64,000 nt of DNA, taken from the NCBI RefSeq assembly GCF_022376445.1, contig NW_025954961.1, forward strand, positions 310,001 through 374,000, read 5' to 3'. How positions within the stretch are numbered: position 1 is the stretch's first letter; each line of letters begins with the position of its first letter. Under the pieces are notes generated by a model that saw only the letters and a program-made list of their open reading frames with translations, was not told the origin of the DNA and made no database searches. Below, one piece after another: positions 1 to 11,999 of this stretch. Source of the DNA: Fomitopsis serialis (lineage: Eukaryota; Basidiomycota; Agaricomycetes; Polyporales; Fomitopsidaceae). A program made the position numbers and the translations under genes.

Positions 1-587
1 CATCTCATCGAGACTGGGATCTAAGGCGACTTCGTTGCGTCAGCTTGCCATCGTCCAACAAAGAGGGTACAGTCGCTGAGTACCAGAAGAACGCTTAGCT
101 TAGCCACGGTGGGAAACGACCCATCTCCCACATAGCCCTTAGGTCTATTACCAGGTCCTGAACAGATCAAGGTCCCAAGATGTATGACGTTCATCAAGCA
201 CTAGAGAAGCAGCCTGTGCACTGCACTTATGCACCGCTGTTCAGCGAGATGCCTAGCACCGTATGCGCAAGGCCAGTCATGGAGCAGCGGGTCCTCGAAT
301 TCGAGAGCCAACTGAATGCACCTGCCAGTAAGGAGAGGAGATGTAGCGGAGGGCCGACGCGGAGGCGAAGGTTTGAACACTGAGTAACTCAGTAAGTTCT
401 CGCTGGAGGGGCAAGGAGTGCATCACGTGGGACGGCCGCCCGCGAGCGCGGTGGGAGGGCGAGCTGGGAGCAGGAAAACATTCGCTCGTCTTCGTCGCCT
501 CGAGGCATGCCTGGCGCCGCGCTCCGGAACGGCGACATCCTCTGAACCTGCTCTCGGGCTGAGCGAACCTCTTTCACGGCTTCCGTC
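1..587. other. Upstream region of the TRP-like gene, no gene seen
   Basis: Only short open frames without recognisable protein features occur here. A CACGTG E-box-like hexamer lies near 424. The stretch is best read as intergenic and 5' flanking DNA of the gene that starts at 588. Confidence 0.5.
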
Positions 588-3500
588 ATGTCCAGCTCAC
601 GCGGTCTCCTCGCTTGCTTTCTTTCTCGCGTGCTCTTGCTTCTCTGTCTCTGTCTCATACGCGTGCCCTCATCCTATGCTCAGCCAGCCCAGTTGCAATA
701 TGAGGATTGCTACTACCAGAGCAATACTAGCCTCAAGTTCGACATCTCTACCGTCTATGCGCAAGTCCTCGATGAAGCGAACTCGGAGGGAAAGTACCTC
801 AACTTCACGGTACTTGGGGAGACACCGAAGTCGGTCATGAAGTCGTCTAATCCCAACGGGAACTCGTCTGGCGCGGTCGCTAGTAAGCATCCAGTACTGA
901 TAGACACACTGCGCGTAATTCTGAAGATTGGACAGCGACCCTGTTCACTGTCGCGGAGGAGCTAACGTTCCAGGTGTGGAACAACAATTCGTTCTTCTGC
1001 TCAACCCTACGACCTCCCACGGATCTACTGGGCAATACTACGGAAGGAGGTTATTGTCCATTCTCGCCAGGACCCTTCGCGTTCTCTACCACTGTCCGGT
1101 TGCCAACCGACTATGAACTGGCGACCTTTCAAACTCGCCTATACGCGCTAGATCCTGACAGAACTTATTGTTCTGTATGAATCTCAACACTACACTCTTG
1201 GATCCCGGTGCTATGGGCAGCGTATACGGTCATGCGTCCATCGTCTTCTGGGTAACAGTTGCGTTGGCAATTGGATACTGGGTCGCAGTCGGCATCGCGA
1301 GATTGGTATCCGCTTGGGGTAGGGGTTCCACCAGGATGGGCACAGGCTTGTGGGCCCGGGTTGAGAGTGCCGGGTTCATTCTCGCTAGCGCCATTAGCGG
1401 CGAGCGTTTGGCCAATTCTCCGGCACTCATGAGATACTGTGAGTTTCTGCGTTGCTGCGATCGCATATGTCTGCTCATGTATGTCAAGGTACACCCTCTT
1501 TGCGAGATATCATATTTCATACGCAGTGGTGTGCGGCGCTTGCAATGGTTGCCGTCGAATGGCCGGCCTTCGTTTGTATGTAGCGGTTATCTACTCAAGT
1601 CATGGTTTAGTCTGGCTGACATATGTCACAGACCCCCTTCTAGCGCAGACGGCCTGGTCTACGTTGACATTCAGTATGGGCGTCCTTGTAGAACGTAGTG
1701 CTGTACTGATCAAGCAAATGTAGACATCACGCTCGCGCAAGGCTCGACGGGTTCTCAGTCTCGCTGGCACCCCTTGACAGTACAGGCGTACGACCCCCCG
1801 TCCAACTTTGCCGCACAATTGAACAACGCGTCTTCGCCTCTGTACATTGATGCCGATGCGCCGAACGTCATCTTCGTGCTGCCGGACGATGCTACCCAGG
1901 CATCTCGTCGTTTGCATGGACCGTTGGCATCCGGCCTCAGATTTGTTTGGCATGTGCCTCGTCCTGTTCTTGGCAATTTTGGCTGGTACAGTCGCGCTGA
2001 GCATGCTGGTATGGGGGATCGATTGGATGGCCTCTCTGACGTTCAACGGAGGATCCCAATCAGCGGTTGACCGGCTCTCGGAGCCCTCGATATTCAGCCG
2101 GGAGCAAGGACCTGCTTGAAGGCGTCGGTCAAGGCGCGGACGAGCGATCGTTGAACAGCCACTTCCTATTGCGTTCGACTACGTTTTTCCCTGCCGGTCG
2201 ACGATGGTGGCGACTCAAGAGCGGGTTCGTGACGTACCACAGCAATGTCCTGCACGGCAATCTAGTCCGTATCCTCATCTGGTTCCACCTCCCCGTCACG
2301 ATCTTCTCCTGCTACCAAATGACCCTCGGACGCGAGACTGCATCTCTCGGATCTATCATCCTTGCTGCCATTTCCTTCGCCATCTTCTCCGTACTACTCC
2401 CTATCTTCCTTGTGGTCCGACTAACGCTCACCAACACCACGAAACTCTATGATGAAACATGGACACTCCTATCGCTCGGACCTCTCTATAACCATTATAG
2501 GCACGGTTCGCAGCTCTTCGCTGTCTCCTCTTCGCCACAAACATCGCGTTCGGGGTTACCATTGGATGTGGCCAGAGGAGTGGTACCGCTCAAGCCATCA
2601 TCATCCTCGTTGTTGAGGTAGCGTCTGCGCTTGGCACTAGCGTGTGGCTACCTTGGGGTCAAGGCGCCAGCATGGGTCTCATCAGCTTCCTGTTCTGCGT
2701 TGCGAGAATAGTCATTGCTGTGCTACTGGTCATCCTGACGCCTATAGTGAGTACTCCTATGTTTCATCTCTCACATAAGCTCTGAAGTCCGCTATCTGCG
2801 TAGGTCTCTGTCGAAGCAGGTGCCGCACAATGGATCGCATATGCCATTCTGTGCATACTCGCGCTGATCTATCTGGCACTCCTACTCATGCTGATAGTGA
2901 AGATTGTCGAGGGCGTCATCCGGATCATTGGCGGCGTGGGCTTCCACAGAAGCAAACATGTCGTTGACAGTGGGTTGCTCGGGACGCTCGGCTTACTAGG
3001 CTGCTGCGGGTCTCGGAGGCCTTACCAGCGCAGGCCCCAAGTTGCCAAGCAACCCTCCACCATTCCATTAACGAAGCCGAGCCCGCCTTACAGAGACGCC
3101 ACGCCGACGCCATCGGGTCCCCCATCAGTGCTGCGACCGGAGCACGCCCTGCAACCGTACAAGGAAGAGAGCGACGACGAAACAGGGTTCATCATGGGTG
3201 CTTGGCAGCCTTTCCCAGGACCTGGCTATAGCCCGGTCGATGACGTCCCTCGGTCGCCAGAGCAGTCGAAGTCGTCTTCTGGCTTCGCCCGGGTCGGTGG
3301 TGGTCGGGCGCACTTCGAGTCGCCGTACGCGATTCGGCCGGGCTCTGACCAAGCATTCCCGTCGACTGAGCGTGCCGAACGACAAGCGCCTTCCAGCAGT
3401 TTGGCACAGAGCTCGACAATAGAGTATTCGCCGCCACCTACGCCGTCGGTCGGAAGCGGACCTGGTCCCAAGAAAGCGGATGTCAATTACCTCCCTGCGG

Positions 3501-3867
3501 GCGCTGCACCCCCGCACACATCCGGACGAAGTCGCAGACAGCTATCATTGAGGACGCATCCGCCCTTGCGAACCTCCGATCGCAAGGTGCCGCTGCCGTC
3601 CCCTCTGAAGCAGTGGACACAGCAGAGGATTCGACACCGAAGAAGCGTTGGTTCAACAGGCGCAAGAGTCGGCGTATGAGCGAAGGTGATCTCATGTCGA
3701 TGTCCGAACCGCCGGCTCAGGACACCGGCCGTTCCTTCGTCGTGGTCAGGAAGCAGAGGCCAGGTGTGCCACCCAGGGATGGGTCGAGTTCATCGAATCC
3801 GCGCGTGAAGGGGAGCCAGAACGAAAATCCTTTAGTGTTCTCCGCGGACCAGGATCATAGAGGATAG
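588..3867 (+). CDS. TRP-like (Flc/Pkd2-type) polytopic membrane protein
   Basis: This is a member of the fungal TRP-like family (Spray, Flc and Pkd2 relatives), which includes putative calcium channels and FAD carriers of endomembranes. The start at 588 gives a clear signal peptide with a leucine-rich core ending near SYA. A lumenal domain of about 230 residues with several cysteines and N-glycosylation sites follows. Then come several hydrophobic segments (one near 1940-2030, others at 2260-2420, 2525-2750 and 2810-2900) and a long, Ser/Pro-rich, probably cytoplasmic tail. The stretch KLYDETWTLLSLGPLYNHYR at about 2440-2500 is a family landmark. Introns are seen at 883-926, about 1439-1490, about 1580-1631, about 1674-1722 and about 2750-2804. 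The frame is broken near 1170, 1899, 1935, 2055-2130, 2523 and 3540. Most breaks are repaired by one added base in a short homopolymer, so sequencing error is more likely than decay. The family call rests on domain layout and remembered motifs. Confidence 0.72.
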
Positions 3868-3998
3868 TTCACGTCTTCGCACACGATCTACACCCCTTAT
3901 TATATTGATCTTTTAAATAGCGGACTATTTGTAGTGTATGCATGGGGTTGTACACATGGGACTTCGTATGTCTGGTCCGTAGCTAGTCCAGCATGTAC

Positions 3999-6618
3999 TT
4001 ATACATAATCGTCATCTTCGTCCTCGTGCACTGCTCCGGTACCACCTACCCAGAAGACCCGCCAATCCTCGAGGCCCTTCCGCACCCAGCCGTATATGCC
4101 CTGGTGTGCACGCACTCTGTCTGCGAGGGTCTGTTCAGACCATCCACTCTCGGCGGAATCATGGCTCGCGACAGAGAGGAACGCGTCAGGGCGTAGTATG
4201 GTCGACTCCAGCGACCGCCGACACAGAGATACCCAGTATCACCACCGATGTCTACTGATGCCCGTATCGGCTCATCGTCCCGCTTCTTTCCCTTGCGTTC
4301 TGCCTGGAGCACGAGGAAAGCGGAACTTCCTGGACCTCGATACCACTTTCACCGAATGCAACTACTTGCAGGAAGGCGGCGGTCCGTTCTCGTCCCGCGA
4401 AGGCATGCATACTCTGCAGCTGACGTCGGTCGGCTGGGAAGACCACACGAGGACACGGTATGGTGGTACGGCGGAGACGCTTGGAGGTAGTGGGTGCGGC
4501 ACGACATGGGAGATCCTCCCGCGCGTAAGGACATACATGCTCGGAGCCAGCGGCCGACTTGTCCCCAAAGCAGGAGGCATGTTGAACTTCACCGGGGCCA
4601 CCCAAAGCCTTTGTGTTCTTTAGCGAAGCCTCGTCCGTCCCATGAAGCCCGTGACCTGCGCCCAGGCGACATCGTGTTGGCGTTGAGCAGGTGCAGTCCC
4701 CCGCTCTCCTCGTACAAGTCGACCTCTCCGACGGCCGAGTCGGCGATACGAATGAGCCCCGCTTTCTTCTCGAAGATGACGAAGAGGCTGAGCTGAGTGG
4801 GATATCGATAGCTGTCAGGGCCTAAGGAGGCTATCCGCGAGTGTCGATCTCGCGAAACACCAGATTTGCGCGGGGAAACGTCCGATGCGCTGCGGGACAT
4901 GGAGTCGAGCACGGACTGCTGGACAAAAGATATGCTTCTTGCTGTCAGAGGTGTGTAAAACTCCTGTACATACGCGTTAGCGTGCGGGCAGAGGAACCAA
5001 AGTGAGATAACGGACCTTGACTAGGTGGAATGCTCGTTCACCTTTCGGTGCTTCGTACAGGAAGATATTGGATTTGGTCGCCACAGCGAGTAGTACACCG
5101 CCTCTGGTACGCTGATTTTCATTGCGGTAATACTCGTAGAAGAGCACTGAGGTATTGTGCAAGCGGGAGCCAGGGGACGCAAGCGGGGTATAGTGAGCGG
5201 CCCAAAGCAGCGGGAGATCATGCATGTCGTCCATGGCGTCCCAAGAAGACCGCGAATCATCCGAGTCGGCCCGCTCCTCAGAAGGCCGTGGTGGGAGGCG
5301 TTTTGAGTACATGGGCGCATTTGCGAGGTCCGAGTAGGATGCTTGAGGTTCGACGGAAGAGTCTGGAGGGGTTTGCGGCTGCGCGATGGGCGACTCGATC
5401 ACTAGGCTCCGGAGGCCCTTCGTCAGGCTGCTTTGTTGTCTGTGTCTCTTGGACAGTCCGTGTTTTCCAGAGCCATAGCCTGCCTGTCGCAGGTTCAATG
5501 TGTGCTGACCCTGTATACTGTTAGATGCATATCAATTTGCGGTGCATGGACGCTCACCTTTTGAGCAATTGCCCATTTGGCTATACTGACTAGGCTAGCG
5601 AGGTTATACATCCGGAGTGTTCGTATCCCCTCCTGTTCTTTCGAAGTCTCGTCCGGTACGGGACCTACGAGGGCAAGCACAACGCCCTGGGAGTCCCTTG
5701 ACCCGTACTTTCCATCTCCAGCACGGACATCTGGTACACTCTAGCAGACAGCAGGCTCTCAGTAATTGTTGGAACAAACAGACAGTTGCGCGTGCGTACA
5801 TCTCGCCCTCCCATATCGGCCTCACCTCCGCATCCGTCGGGCCTTTCTCCGTGAGTCCATCATCCGACCATTCACGCGGGAACATGTCGAGGACGGAGAG
5901 ACCCCTTTCATGGCCAATCAGCAGTATCTGGTCGTTCAGCAGTGGAAGGAGACATCGTATGGCGGTGGTGGTGTGAGGGAGGAAGCGAGACCCGAACTGG
6001 TATAGCTTCAGCCGTGAAGGAGACAGAATCTCCGGGATAAGTGTCACGGGTGGCGAAGGTTCAGGGAGAAGACTAGGCGTCTTGTTTGGTGGAAGCGTGG
6101 TCGAGGAGGAGCCAGAGGCGGAGAGGTCGGTCTCGATGTGTAGACGGGGCGTAGGTGGAAGAGGTCGTGAAGACCGGGCTGCGTTCGAAGCCGTCGAGCC
6201 CGGTGCTGGAGGCAAAGGCTCTGCTTGCCGTGCGTCGATCTGCCGGGGAACTCAATGCACTGCAGACGACTCAAGAAGACGGCGAAGGACTCACACCTTC
6301 TCCCCACCCTCTTGCCCTCCGCCGCTGCAGATCCTCCGCGGTGGTATCCGCGTATCGCTCGGCAGCTCTGCAGGGACGTCTCAATCAAACTCTCGCGGGC
6401 GGACAGTGAGAACACAGGCGTACCTCTTCTCTATCCATTGCCTCCATCGCCCAAACCTACAGCAATGGCTCAGTCCTCGCCACTGGCGCCGAGCGGCACA
6501 CTACCACTCACCTGGAGTTCGGGCCATGTTGCACGGCGAGATCATCGTATGTAGGCAGATCGCCGCTGCCCTGCTCGTCGCGTTCCGGGAAGTCTGGTGG
6601 CGGTTGGGCATCGTTCAT
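3999..6618 (-). CDS. CNH-domain protein
   Basis: The protein carries a citron-homology (CNH) domain, a beta-propeller found in Rho-GEFs, GCK kinases and Vps39-like proteins, where it binds small GTPases or partners. The start at 6618 opens a short acidic N-terminus. Small exons then encode a basic helix (RFGRWRQWIEKR, about 6440-6465; ERYADTTAEDLQRRRARGW, about 6310-6350). A proline-rich linker precedes the propeller, with LLPLLNDQILLIGHERGLSV near 5900-5960, ATKSNIFLYEAPKGERAFHL near 5030-5090 and LQVVAFGESGIEVQEVPLS near 4320-4375. The tail ends in GIYGWVRKGLEDWRVFWVGG and an acidic stop region at 3999. No kinase, DH or PH domain is seen, so this is a stand-alone CNH protein. Single-base frame breaks lie near 5690, 4597, 4371, 4314 and 4155, all of the missing-base type. 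It converges with the TRP-like gene across 131 bp. Confidence 0.75.
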
Positions 6619-6922
6619 GGTGGACGATAGCAGGTGAATGCAGCCCGAATGCAGTCAATAGCACGCCTAGCAACCGTGCCCCCAAATTTCAAAGGCCAGC
6701 GTCGATCACTAGAATAACACCCAGGCTTTACATCTATAGCAGTCCCTCAATTCATGGGTACAGCCGGGCTTTCCTGACCGGGTAACATCAAGGAAGCATC
6801 ACGAGGCGGTGTTCCGCCCACAGCGTCTGTAAGTACAGATGAGAGACAAGAGACGGTGCGAATTCATTCGACAGCGAGAGCAATACACAAAGCATGTACA
6901 GTAGCGACGTGAACGTGTGATT

Positions 6923-7801
6923 CTACAGTATGTCCGTCCTGGAGACGCGCAGTGGTCCGCCGATCTGCCAGTCCACGCAGTGCGCAGGACCACCGGTGCG
7001 CTCACCAAATGCCAGGCCTGTCCACGTCGCCACAGCGCCAACAGCTACTCCCGCACCTGTGCAAGCAACCAGTGCAGGGAACCCCCCTCTCTGCGCCTGC
7101 TGATCGCACGCCTCATCCACCGCCTTCGTCTGCGTAGCCCCGATACGCCCAACGTGCCGCACGAGCTGCGCATCCTTCCCAATAGCCACTAGCTCCGCGT
7201 CCTCGTCTACGGGGCAAGGACCGTCGCGGTAAATCCCTTCTTCTTCAGGAAGGCGAGGAACCCTGGCATTCCTGCTTTCTCATGCTTCATGATGAACGCG
7301 CCGGGTTCTTCACGATGCTCTGGAGGAACTCTCGTGCTCGTCTGGCTGACACTGCGCGATAGAGTCGACCGCTGAGACATTGCTTGTGATGGCTCCGGTA
7401 CCGGAGTAGCAGGTCGTGTGTCGCCTCCATCTTGTCCATGCCCGCAGGCGCATGAGCTGGGCCGAACGCGAGCTCCTGACTAGCCTCCGTGACGAGCTCC
7501 GTGGGGTCCCCGAGAACGCTTTCCGCGCGGTTTCCAGGAGTGTCGATGTTCAGCGCCTGCATGTCGTCCGTGAGCTGATGCGTCTGGTCATCCGAGCGTT
7601 TGCTCGCGACGACGGGACAGGCGGGTCGACGTGGGGGCAACCCGAGCGCGGATGGTTCTTGCGAGGTCGGCCACACCACTTGCATTCTGGGACCTTGCGC
7701 GGGCTGGGCTCGGGTGAGGGGCTGCTGCGATTGACACGTTGAGCCCACTCCTCGACCACTTCGCTTCTCGCGCGACGCGTTTGCATCCTAGTGCTGACCA
7801 T
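6923..7801 (-). CDS. Unknown protein with CxxC motif and C-terminal membrane segment
   Basis: I do not recognise this gene. The start at 7801 gives an Arg-rich N-terminus, then CKWCGRPRKNHPRSGCPH, which could bind a metal. A charged middle part follows (about 7290-7610). A conserved-looking block, FIMKHEKAGMPGFLAFLKKK, lies near 7230-7290, and a Gly/Ala/Val-rich hydrophobic segment near 7000-7070 could span a membrane. The coding phase has to change three times, near 7620, 7296 and 7217. Each change has the sign of one missing base; for example, an extra g restores N-P-G-A-F-I at 7296, and an extra c restores A-P-V-D-E-D at 7217. Continuity of plausible protein across the breaks supports one gene of about 290 residues, but the exact ends are uncertain. 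Confidence 0.5.
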
Positions 7802-8726
7802 CGACGGCTCAGTACACTTGAAGTGGAAGGGTGAGATCTGGGATCATACCTGACTGCAGGGCTCGTTTAACTGCTCAGAGAGTCAGAGATGGATCAGGGC
7901 GAGGATAGGGAACACAAGGCCGTTGCGTTGCACTACTCGCATGGCGTCGCCTTGTCTGCTCTTTCCGGCGGGACGCGCGGCAAGCTGTGCAGCGGCAGTG
8001 ACTGAAAACGGCGCAGCAACAACCCGTAGGAGTAGACGAACAAGCCAGTCAGAGGGTCTTCCGTCGAGTCAAGGTCGCCCGGTCGAGAGTGGTCTCTGAG
8101 AGCGTTCGTTCTGCACAATCATGTTCGCCCGAATTGTCGGCGCTGTCCGTGGTTGTATGATTGCGGACTTGCCAATTTTGGGTTTAACCCCGGATGGAGG
8201 CTATACTATATTACTGAACTCCTCAGGGGCCCGAGTGCTCCCCGCGCGATCGCATGGACGATCACTCAGCGACCGGAGCATCCACTACGGCATAATCCCC
8301 ATCGTACTCGCCTGCGAAATGGACCTGTATGCGATAAACATTGTTGCCTTGTCTGAGCTCTAGTATGATACTGTATGTGTTTGAAGCAACGTGACGAGTA
8401 CGGAGTCCGCGAGGTTCCAGGAGAACGGTGCACTGAGAGGCAATGGTACGTCATGAGTCCTGGATTATTGGCTTGGCTGCAGATGCTTACCAAGATCGAT
8501 GCTCCCTTCGCCAGCCGCGATCATCGCCTGCTGGAGATATTGTATTATTAATGCCTGGTCTGGTGAGGTGTGGCATGCGTGAATCTCCTTCAGACTTCGA
8601 TCGCCCAGGACATGAATCATCCGGGGATAGGTCGGGAAGGTATATAAGCAATAATGGCCAGTCTATTTAGCTCACCACACTCCTCAGTACTCGCGGCTTT
8701 AATCCTCTCTCCTGCAACTCACGAAC
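7802..8726. other. Intergenic, divergent promoter region
   Basis: No coding potential is evident. The stretch holds the 5' flanks of the unknown minus-strand gene and of the first MDR oxidoreductase. The only motif I can point to is the TATA box at 8641. Confidence 0.5.
8641..8648 (+). promoter_or_regulatory. TATA box of the first MDR oxidoreductase
   Basis: TATATAAG lies 79-86 bp upstream of the ATG at 8727, a usual distance for a strongly expressed or inducible fungal gene. Confidence 0.55.
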
Positions 8727-10064
8727 ATGTCTGCCAGCGTCCCGAAGACGATGAGGGCCTTGACCACCCAACCCGAGCGGAAGGCTGCAGTCACGGAGGT
8801 CCCGTACCAAGCATTACCGACGATGAGATCCTCGTCAAGGTTGTGCGGTAGCGCAGAACCCACCGACTGGAAATGTGCGTCCATCTCTTGTCTCACTGTC
8901 TCCGACCTCATACTGAGACTTCCATAGTCGTCGAGTTCGTACAGAACCATGGAACCATCTGTGGATGCGACTGGTCGGGGAACGTCGTCCAGGTCGGCAA
9001 GAACGTACCTCGTACGCGATCGGTGACCCCGTCGCGGGCTTCCACCAGGGCGGAAGCTACACTGACCGGGGTGCCTTCGCCGAGTATGTAAAGGTAGAGC
9101 CCGACCTCACGTGGAAGGTGCCTCCGGGCACGCTCTCCCACGAGGAGACTGCTACTATGGGCTGCGCGTAAGTCCTCTCAATTGCTGGACGACAGTGCAC
9201 AGAATACTCAGGATCAACATTGTAGTTTCTGGACTTCCGCCCAGGCCCTGTTCCATCCTACTCGTCTTGCATTGGTCGAGCCGCCCAACAAAGCGTCAGG
9301 GAACGAGTGGATCTTCGTCTACGGCGGTAGCAGTGCGTCCTTTACCCCGCAAAAGGAGTTTCACATGTTCTGACAAGTCTACGGTCTGACATTTCAGGTT
9401 CCGTTGGACTATATGCTATCCAACTCGCGCACCTTGCGGGCTACAAGGTCGTCACGGTCGCATCACCCAAACACCATGAACTCGTGAAGTCCCTCGGCAC
9501 GGACGCCGTATTCGACGTAGGTGCCCGCTCATCTTAGGCTGAGCTTCGCTAAACGATAATGGGTCGGCAGTACAAAGACCCTGATGTGGTCTCGAAAATC
9601 AAAGAGGTGACTGGCGACTCGCTGCACGTCGGATTCGACACCATCTCCGTGCCCGAGTCGCAAGTCCTGACCGTCAAGTCCTTCGCGTCCGGACCTGGTA
9701 AGCTCATCGTCATCCAGCAGCCGGAGGACGACGCGAAGAAGGTGAACACGGAAGTTGCGATCGAACGTTCGTGCTCACTCTCATCCATACCTTGTTCCTA
9801 ACATGACGCCCTGCGTTTCCAGACACCCTGATCTACACCGCTCTCGGAAAAGAGCTCAAGCTGGGCAATGGCTACCCTCCAATCCCGGAGGACCGGGCGC
9901 ACATGGCTCAGTTCTTGAAGAAGGTTCCGGGGCTCGTCAGCTCTGGGGCGATCAAGCCAAACCCTATCAGGCTCTGGGAGGGCGGTCTGGAGGCCATTCC
10001 AGCCGGCTTCCTCTACATGAAGGAGGGCAAGGTCACCGGAGAGAAGCTCGTATACCGCGTGTAG
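8727..10064 (+). CDS. MDR-superfamily oxidoreductase (enoyl-reductase-like), copy 1
   Basis: This is a medium-chain dehydrogenase/reductase of the enoyl-reductase-like, zinc-independent group, which reduces C=C or C=O bonds with NAD(P)H; the substrate is unknown. The N-terminal GroES-like part includes ILVKVV and the family motif NPTDWK. Then come GCDWSG, GDPVAGFHQGGSY and GAFAEYVKV, and the Rossmann part with IFVYGGSS, VGLYAIQLAHLAGYKVVTVA and LVKSLGTDAVFD. The C-terminus reads GKVTGEKLVYRV, with the stop at 10062. Introns split it after DWK, after TMGCA, after YGGSS, after AVFD and before HTLIYTALG. Three frame changes within 8815-8870 are each repaired by one added base and restore VVAVAQNPTDWK. 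The next gene is a close paralogue with introns at the same places. Confidence 0.82.
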
Positions 10065-10614
10065 ATGGGGACTTTCACAGAGGGTTGCGACGTCTGTGGG
10101 AAGACGAAATGTATAATAGGAATAATGGTATTGTTCTCGATCGTCGTCTGACTTACAGTACTTTCGAGTTCGCTTCCGGATCCGGTCCGTCCGCGTTACG
10201 CTCGAAGCTTTGCTGTGTCGGAAGCTCTGAAGTCGCACTCAGAAACTCCGCCTCCGCGGCTGGCAATGCTGACTGTGCTTTGCAGGCAACTCCATTCGGG
10301 CATGGGTGTTGTCCTTGCCACTCCACAGTCGCGGTGCCGGTTATGTCGCTGCCGCCCAGTGCGGGCAGACCGACGGGCGCTTAATACAGTGGCACTGACA
10401 TCATACGTACGTCTATACATACTCCCTCTCTTCACCGAACCGTGAAGAGTCCGCTCCGCTGCCTTATAAATGTCCAAATGTCGAGCCCGACAAGACTCCA
10501 ACCTCCATTACCCCCTCACGCCAGTGTCCAAACGAGAACATATGTGAGTGCGCTCCTTGGTAACACCGCAACTAGCTCGCGCTGATGTCGTCTTCAGAAA
10601 CTGGAAGCCGCATC
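10065..10614. other. Intergenic between tandem MDR genes
   Basis: This holds the 3' flank of copy 1 and the promoter of copy 2. A possible 5'-UTR intron runs from GTGAGTGCG near 10544 to CAG near 10597, which would remove the in-frame ATG at 10585. No other gene is seen. Confidence 0.45.
10464..10470 (+). promoter_or_regulatory. TATA box of the second MDR oxidoreductase
   Basis: TTATAAA lies about 145-150 bp upstream of the chosen ATG at 10615. If the suspected 5'-UTR intron is real, the spliced leader would be short. Confidence 0.4.
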
Positions 10615-11999
10615 ATGTCGTCGTCTGTCCCGAAGACAATGAAAGCGTTGGTCACGCAGGCCAACAAGACCGTCAAAATCGAGGAGATACCTGTCCCGGA
10701 GATCGACGACTGGGAAATCCTCGTGAAAGTCGTCGCAGCTGCTTCGAACCCGACCGACTGGCAGTGTATGTCCATCTGCGGTTTCTCCTGTTCGTGTGGA
10801 GAGCTGAAGCGCCGGGTGCCCAGATATTGACGGTGTCACGAAAGTCGGCACGCTCAGTGGTTGTGACTGGTCCGGGCACATCGTCAAGCTCGGCAGCAAG
10901 GTCACGCAGCTGCACGCTACAGGACTGAAGGTCGGGGATCACGTCGCCGGGTTCACGCAGGGTGGGACGTACAAGGATCGTGGGGCGTATGCCGAGTATG
11001 TGAAGGCGACGTACGACCTCTGCTGGAAGGTACCGGAGGGCACGATCTCGCATGAACAGGCCGCGACTATGGGCTGCGCGTATGTATCATCTGTTTGGGA
11101 ATCGGGGTACGACTCACATTCGTTATTGCAGCTATTGGACGGCCGTACAATGCCTCTTCCACCCTACCCGACTCGGCCTAGTCGAGCCACCCAGCAGCGC
11201 GAAGGACGAGTATGTTTTCGTCTATGGTGGAAGCAGTACGTGTCATCAACGGATTGCATCGTTTATATGGCTTTTGGTCACTCACGACTCTTCATTTCTA
11301 GGCTCCGTTGGCATGTACGCGCTACAACTTGCTCATGCAGCCGGATACAAGGTCGTCACCGTCGCCTCAACCAAGAACCACGCTCTCTGCAAGTCTCTTG
11401 GGGCGGATGACGTCTTCGATGCACGTGGAGTCTGTGCTCTTCCCTCGTTGGGCACGTCATTTACAGTCATTGCTTGATACAGTATAAGGACCCAGAGGTC
11501 GTCTCGAAGATCAAGGCGGCCACCAAGAGCTCACTGCACTACGCACTAGACACGATTTCGAAGGAGGCCTCCCAGATCCTCACGCTGAACTCGTTTGGCC
11601 CTGGCCAAGGAAAGCTGGTGACTATCCTGCCGCTGCAAGAGAAGGCTAAGCAGCTGCGAGACGACGTTCAGAAGCAATGTGCGTACTATGTCATCGAGAC
11701 ACTCACATTGAGCTGAGGCGCATTGCACAACAGTCACCCTCATCTACACTGCCCTCGGCCGCGAGCTCTACACTCCCCCCGGCGAGGTGAACCTTTACGG
11801 GAACTGGCCAGCGTCGCCTGAGGACCACGCACACATGGCCCAGTTCCTGTCGAAGACGCCCGAGCTCGTCGCCTCAGGCAAGGTCCAGCCCAACCCAGTC
11901 AAGCTATTGGAGGGCGGGTTGAATGCCGTCTCCGAAGGTCTGCAGTACTTGAGGGACGGCAAGAACAGCGGAGAGAAGCTCGTGTATCGTGTCGCGTAA
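10615..11999 (+). CDS. MDR-superfamily oxidoreductase (enoyl-reductase-like), copy 2
   Basis: This tandem paralogue of the upstream gene belongs to the same NAD(P)H-dependent family. The start at 10615 (MSSSVPKTMKAL) aligns with MSASVPKTMRAL of copy 1; an in-frame ATG at 10585 is the alternative. The order of motifs is ILVKVVAAASNPTDWQ, GCDWSGHIVKLGSKV, GDHVAGFTQGGTYKD, YVFVYGGSS, GSVGMYALQLAHAAGYKVVT and CKSLGADDVFD, then a C-terminal EKLVYRVA. Introns fall after DWQ (same phase as copy 1), after TMGCA, after YGGSS, after VFDAR and after VQKQ. The frame can be followed through all exons with these introns alone, unlike copy 1. No polyketide synthase is nearby, so a role as a trans-acting enoyl reductase is not supported by context. 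Confidence 0.85.

Noticed and set aside
8727..11999. MDR pair as part of a secondary-metabolite cluster
   Set aside because: No polyketide synthase, NRPS, terpene synthase, P450 or transporter lies nearby; the neighbours are housekeeping genes.
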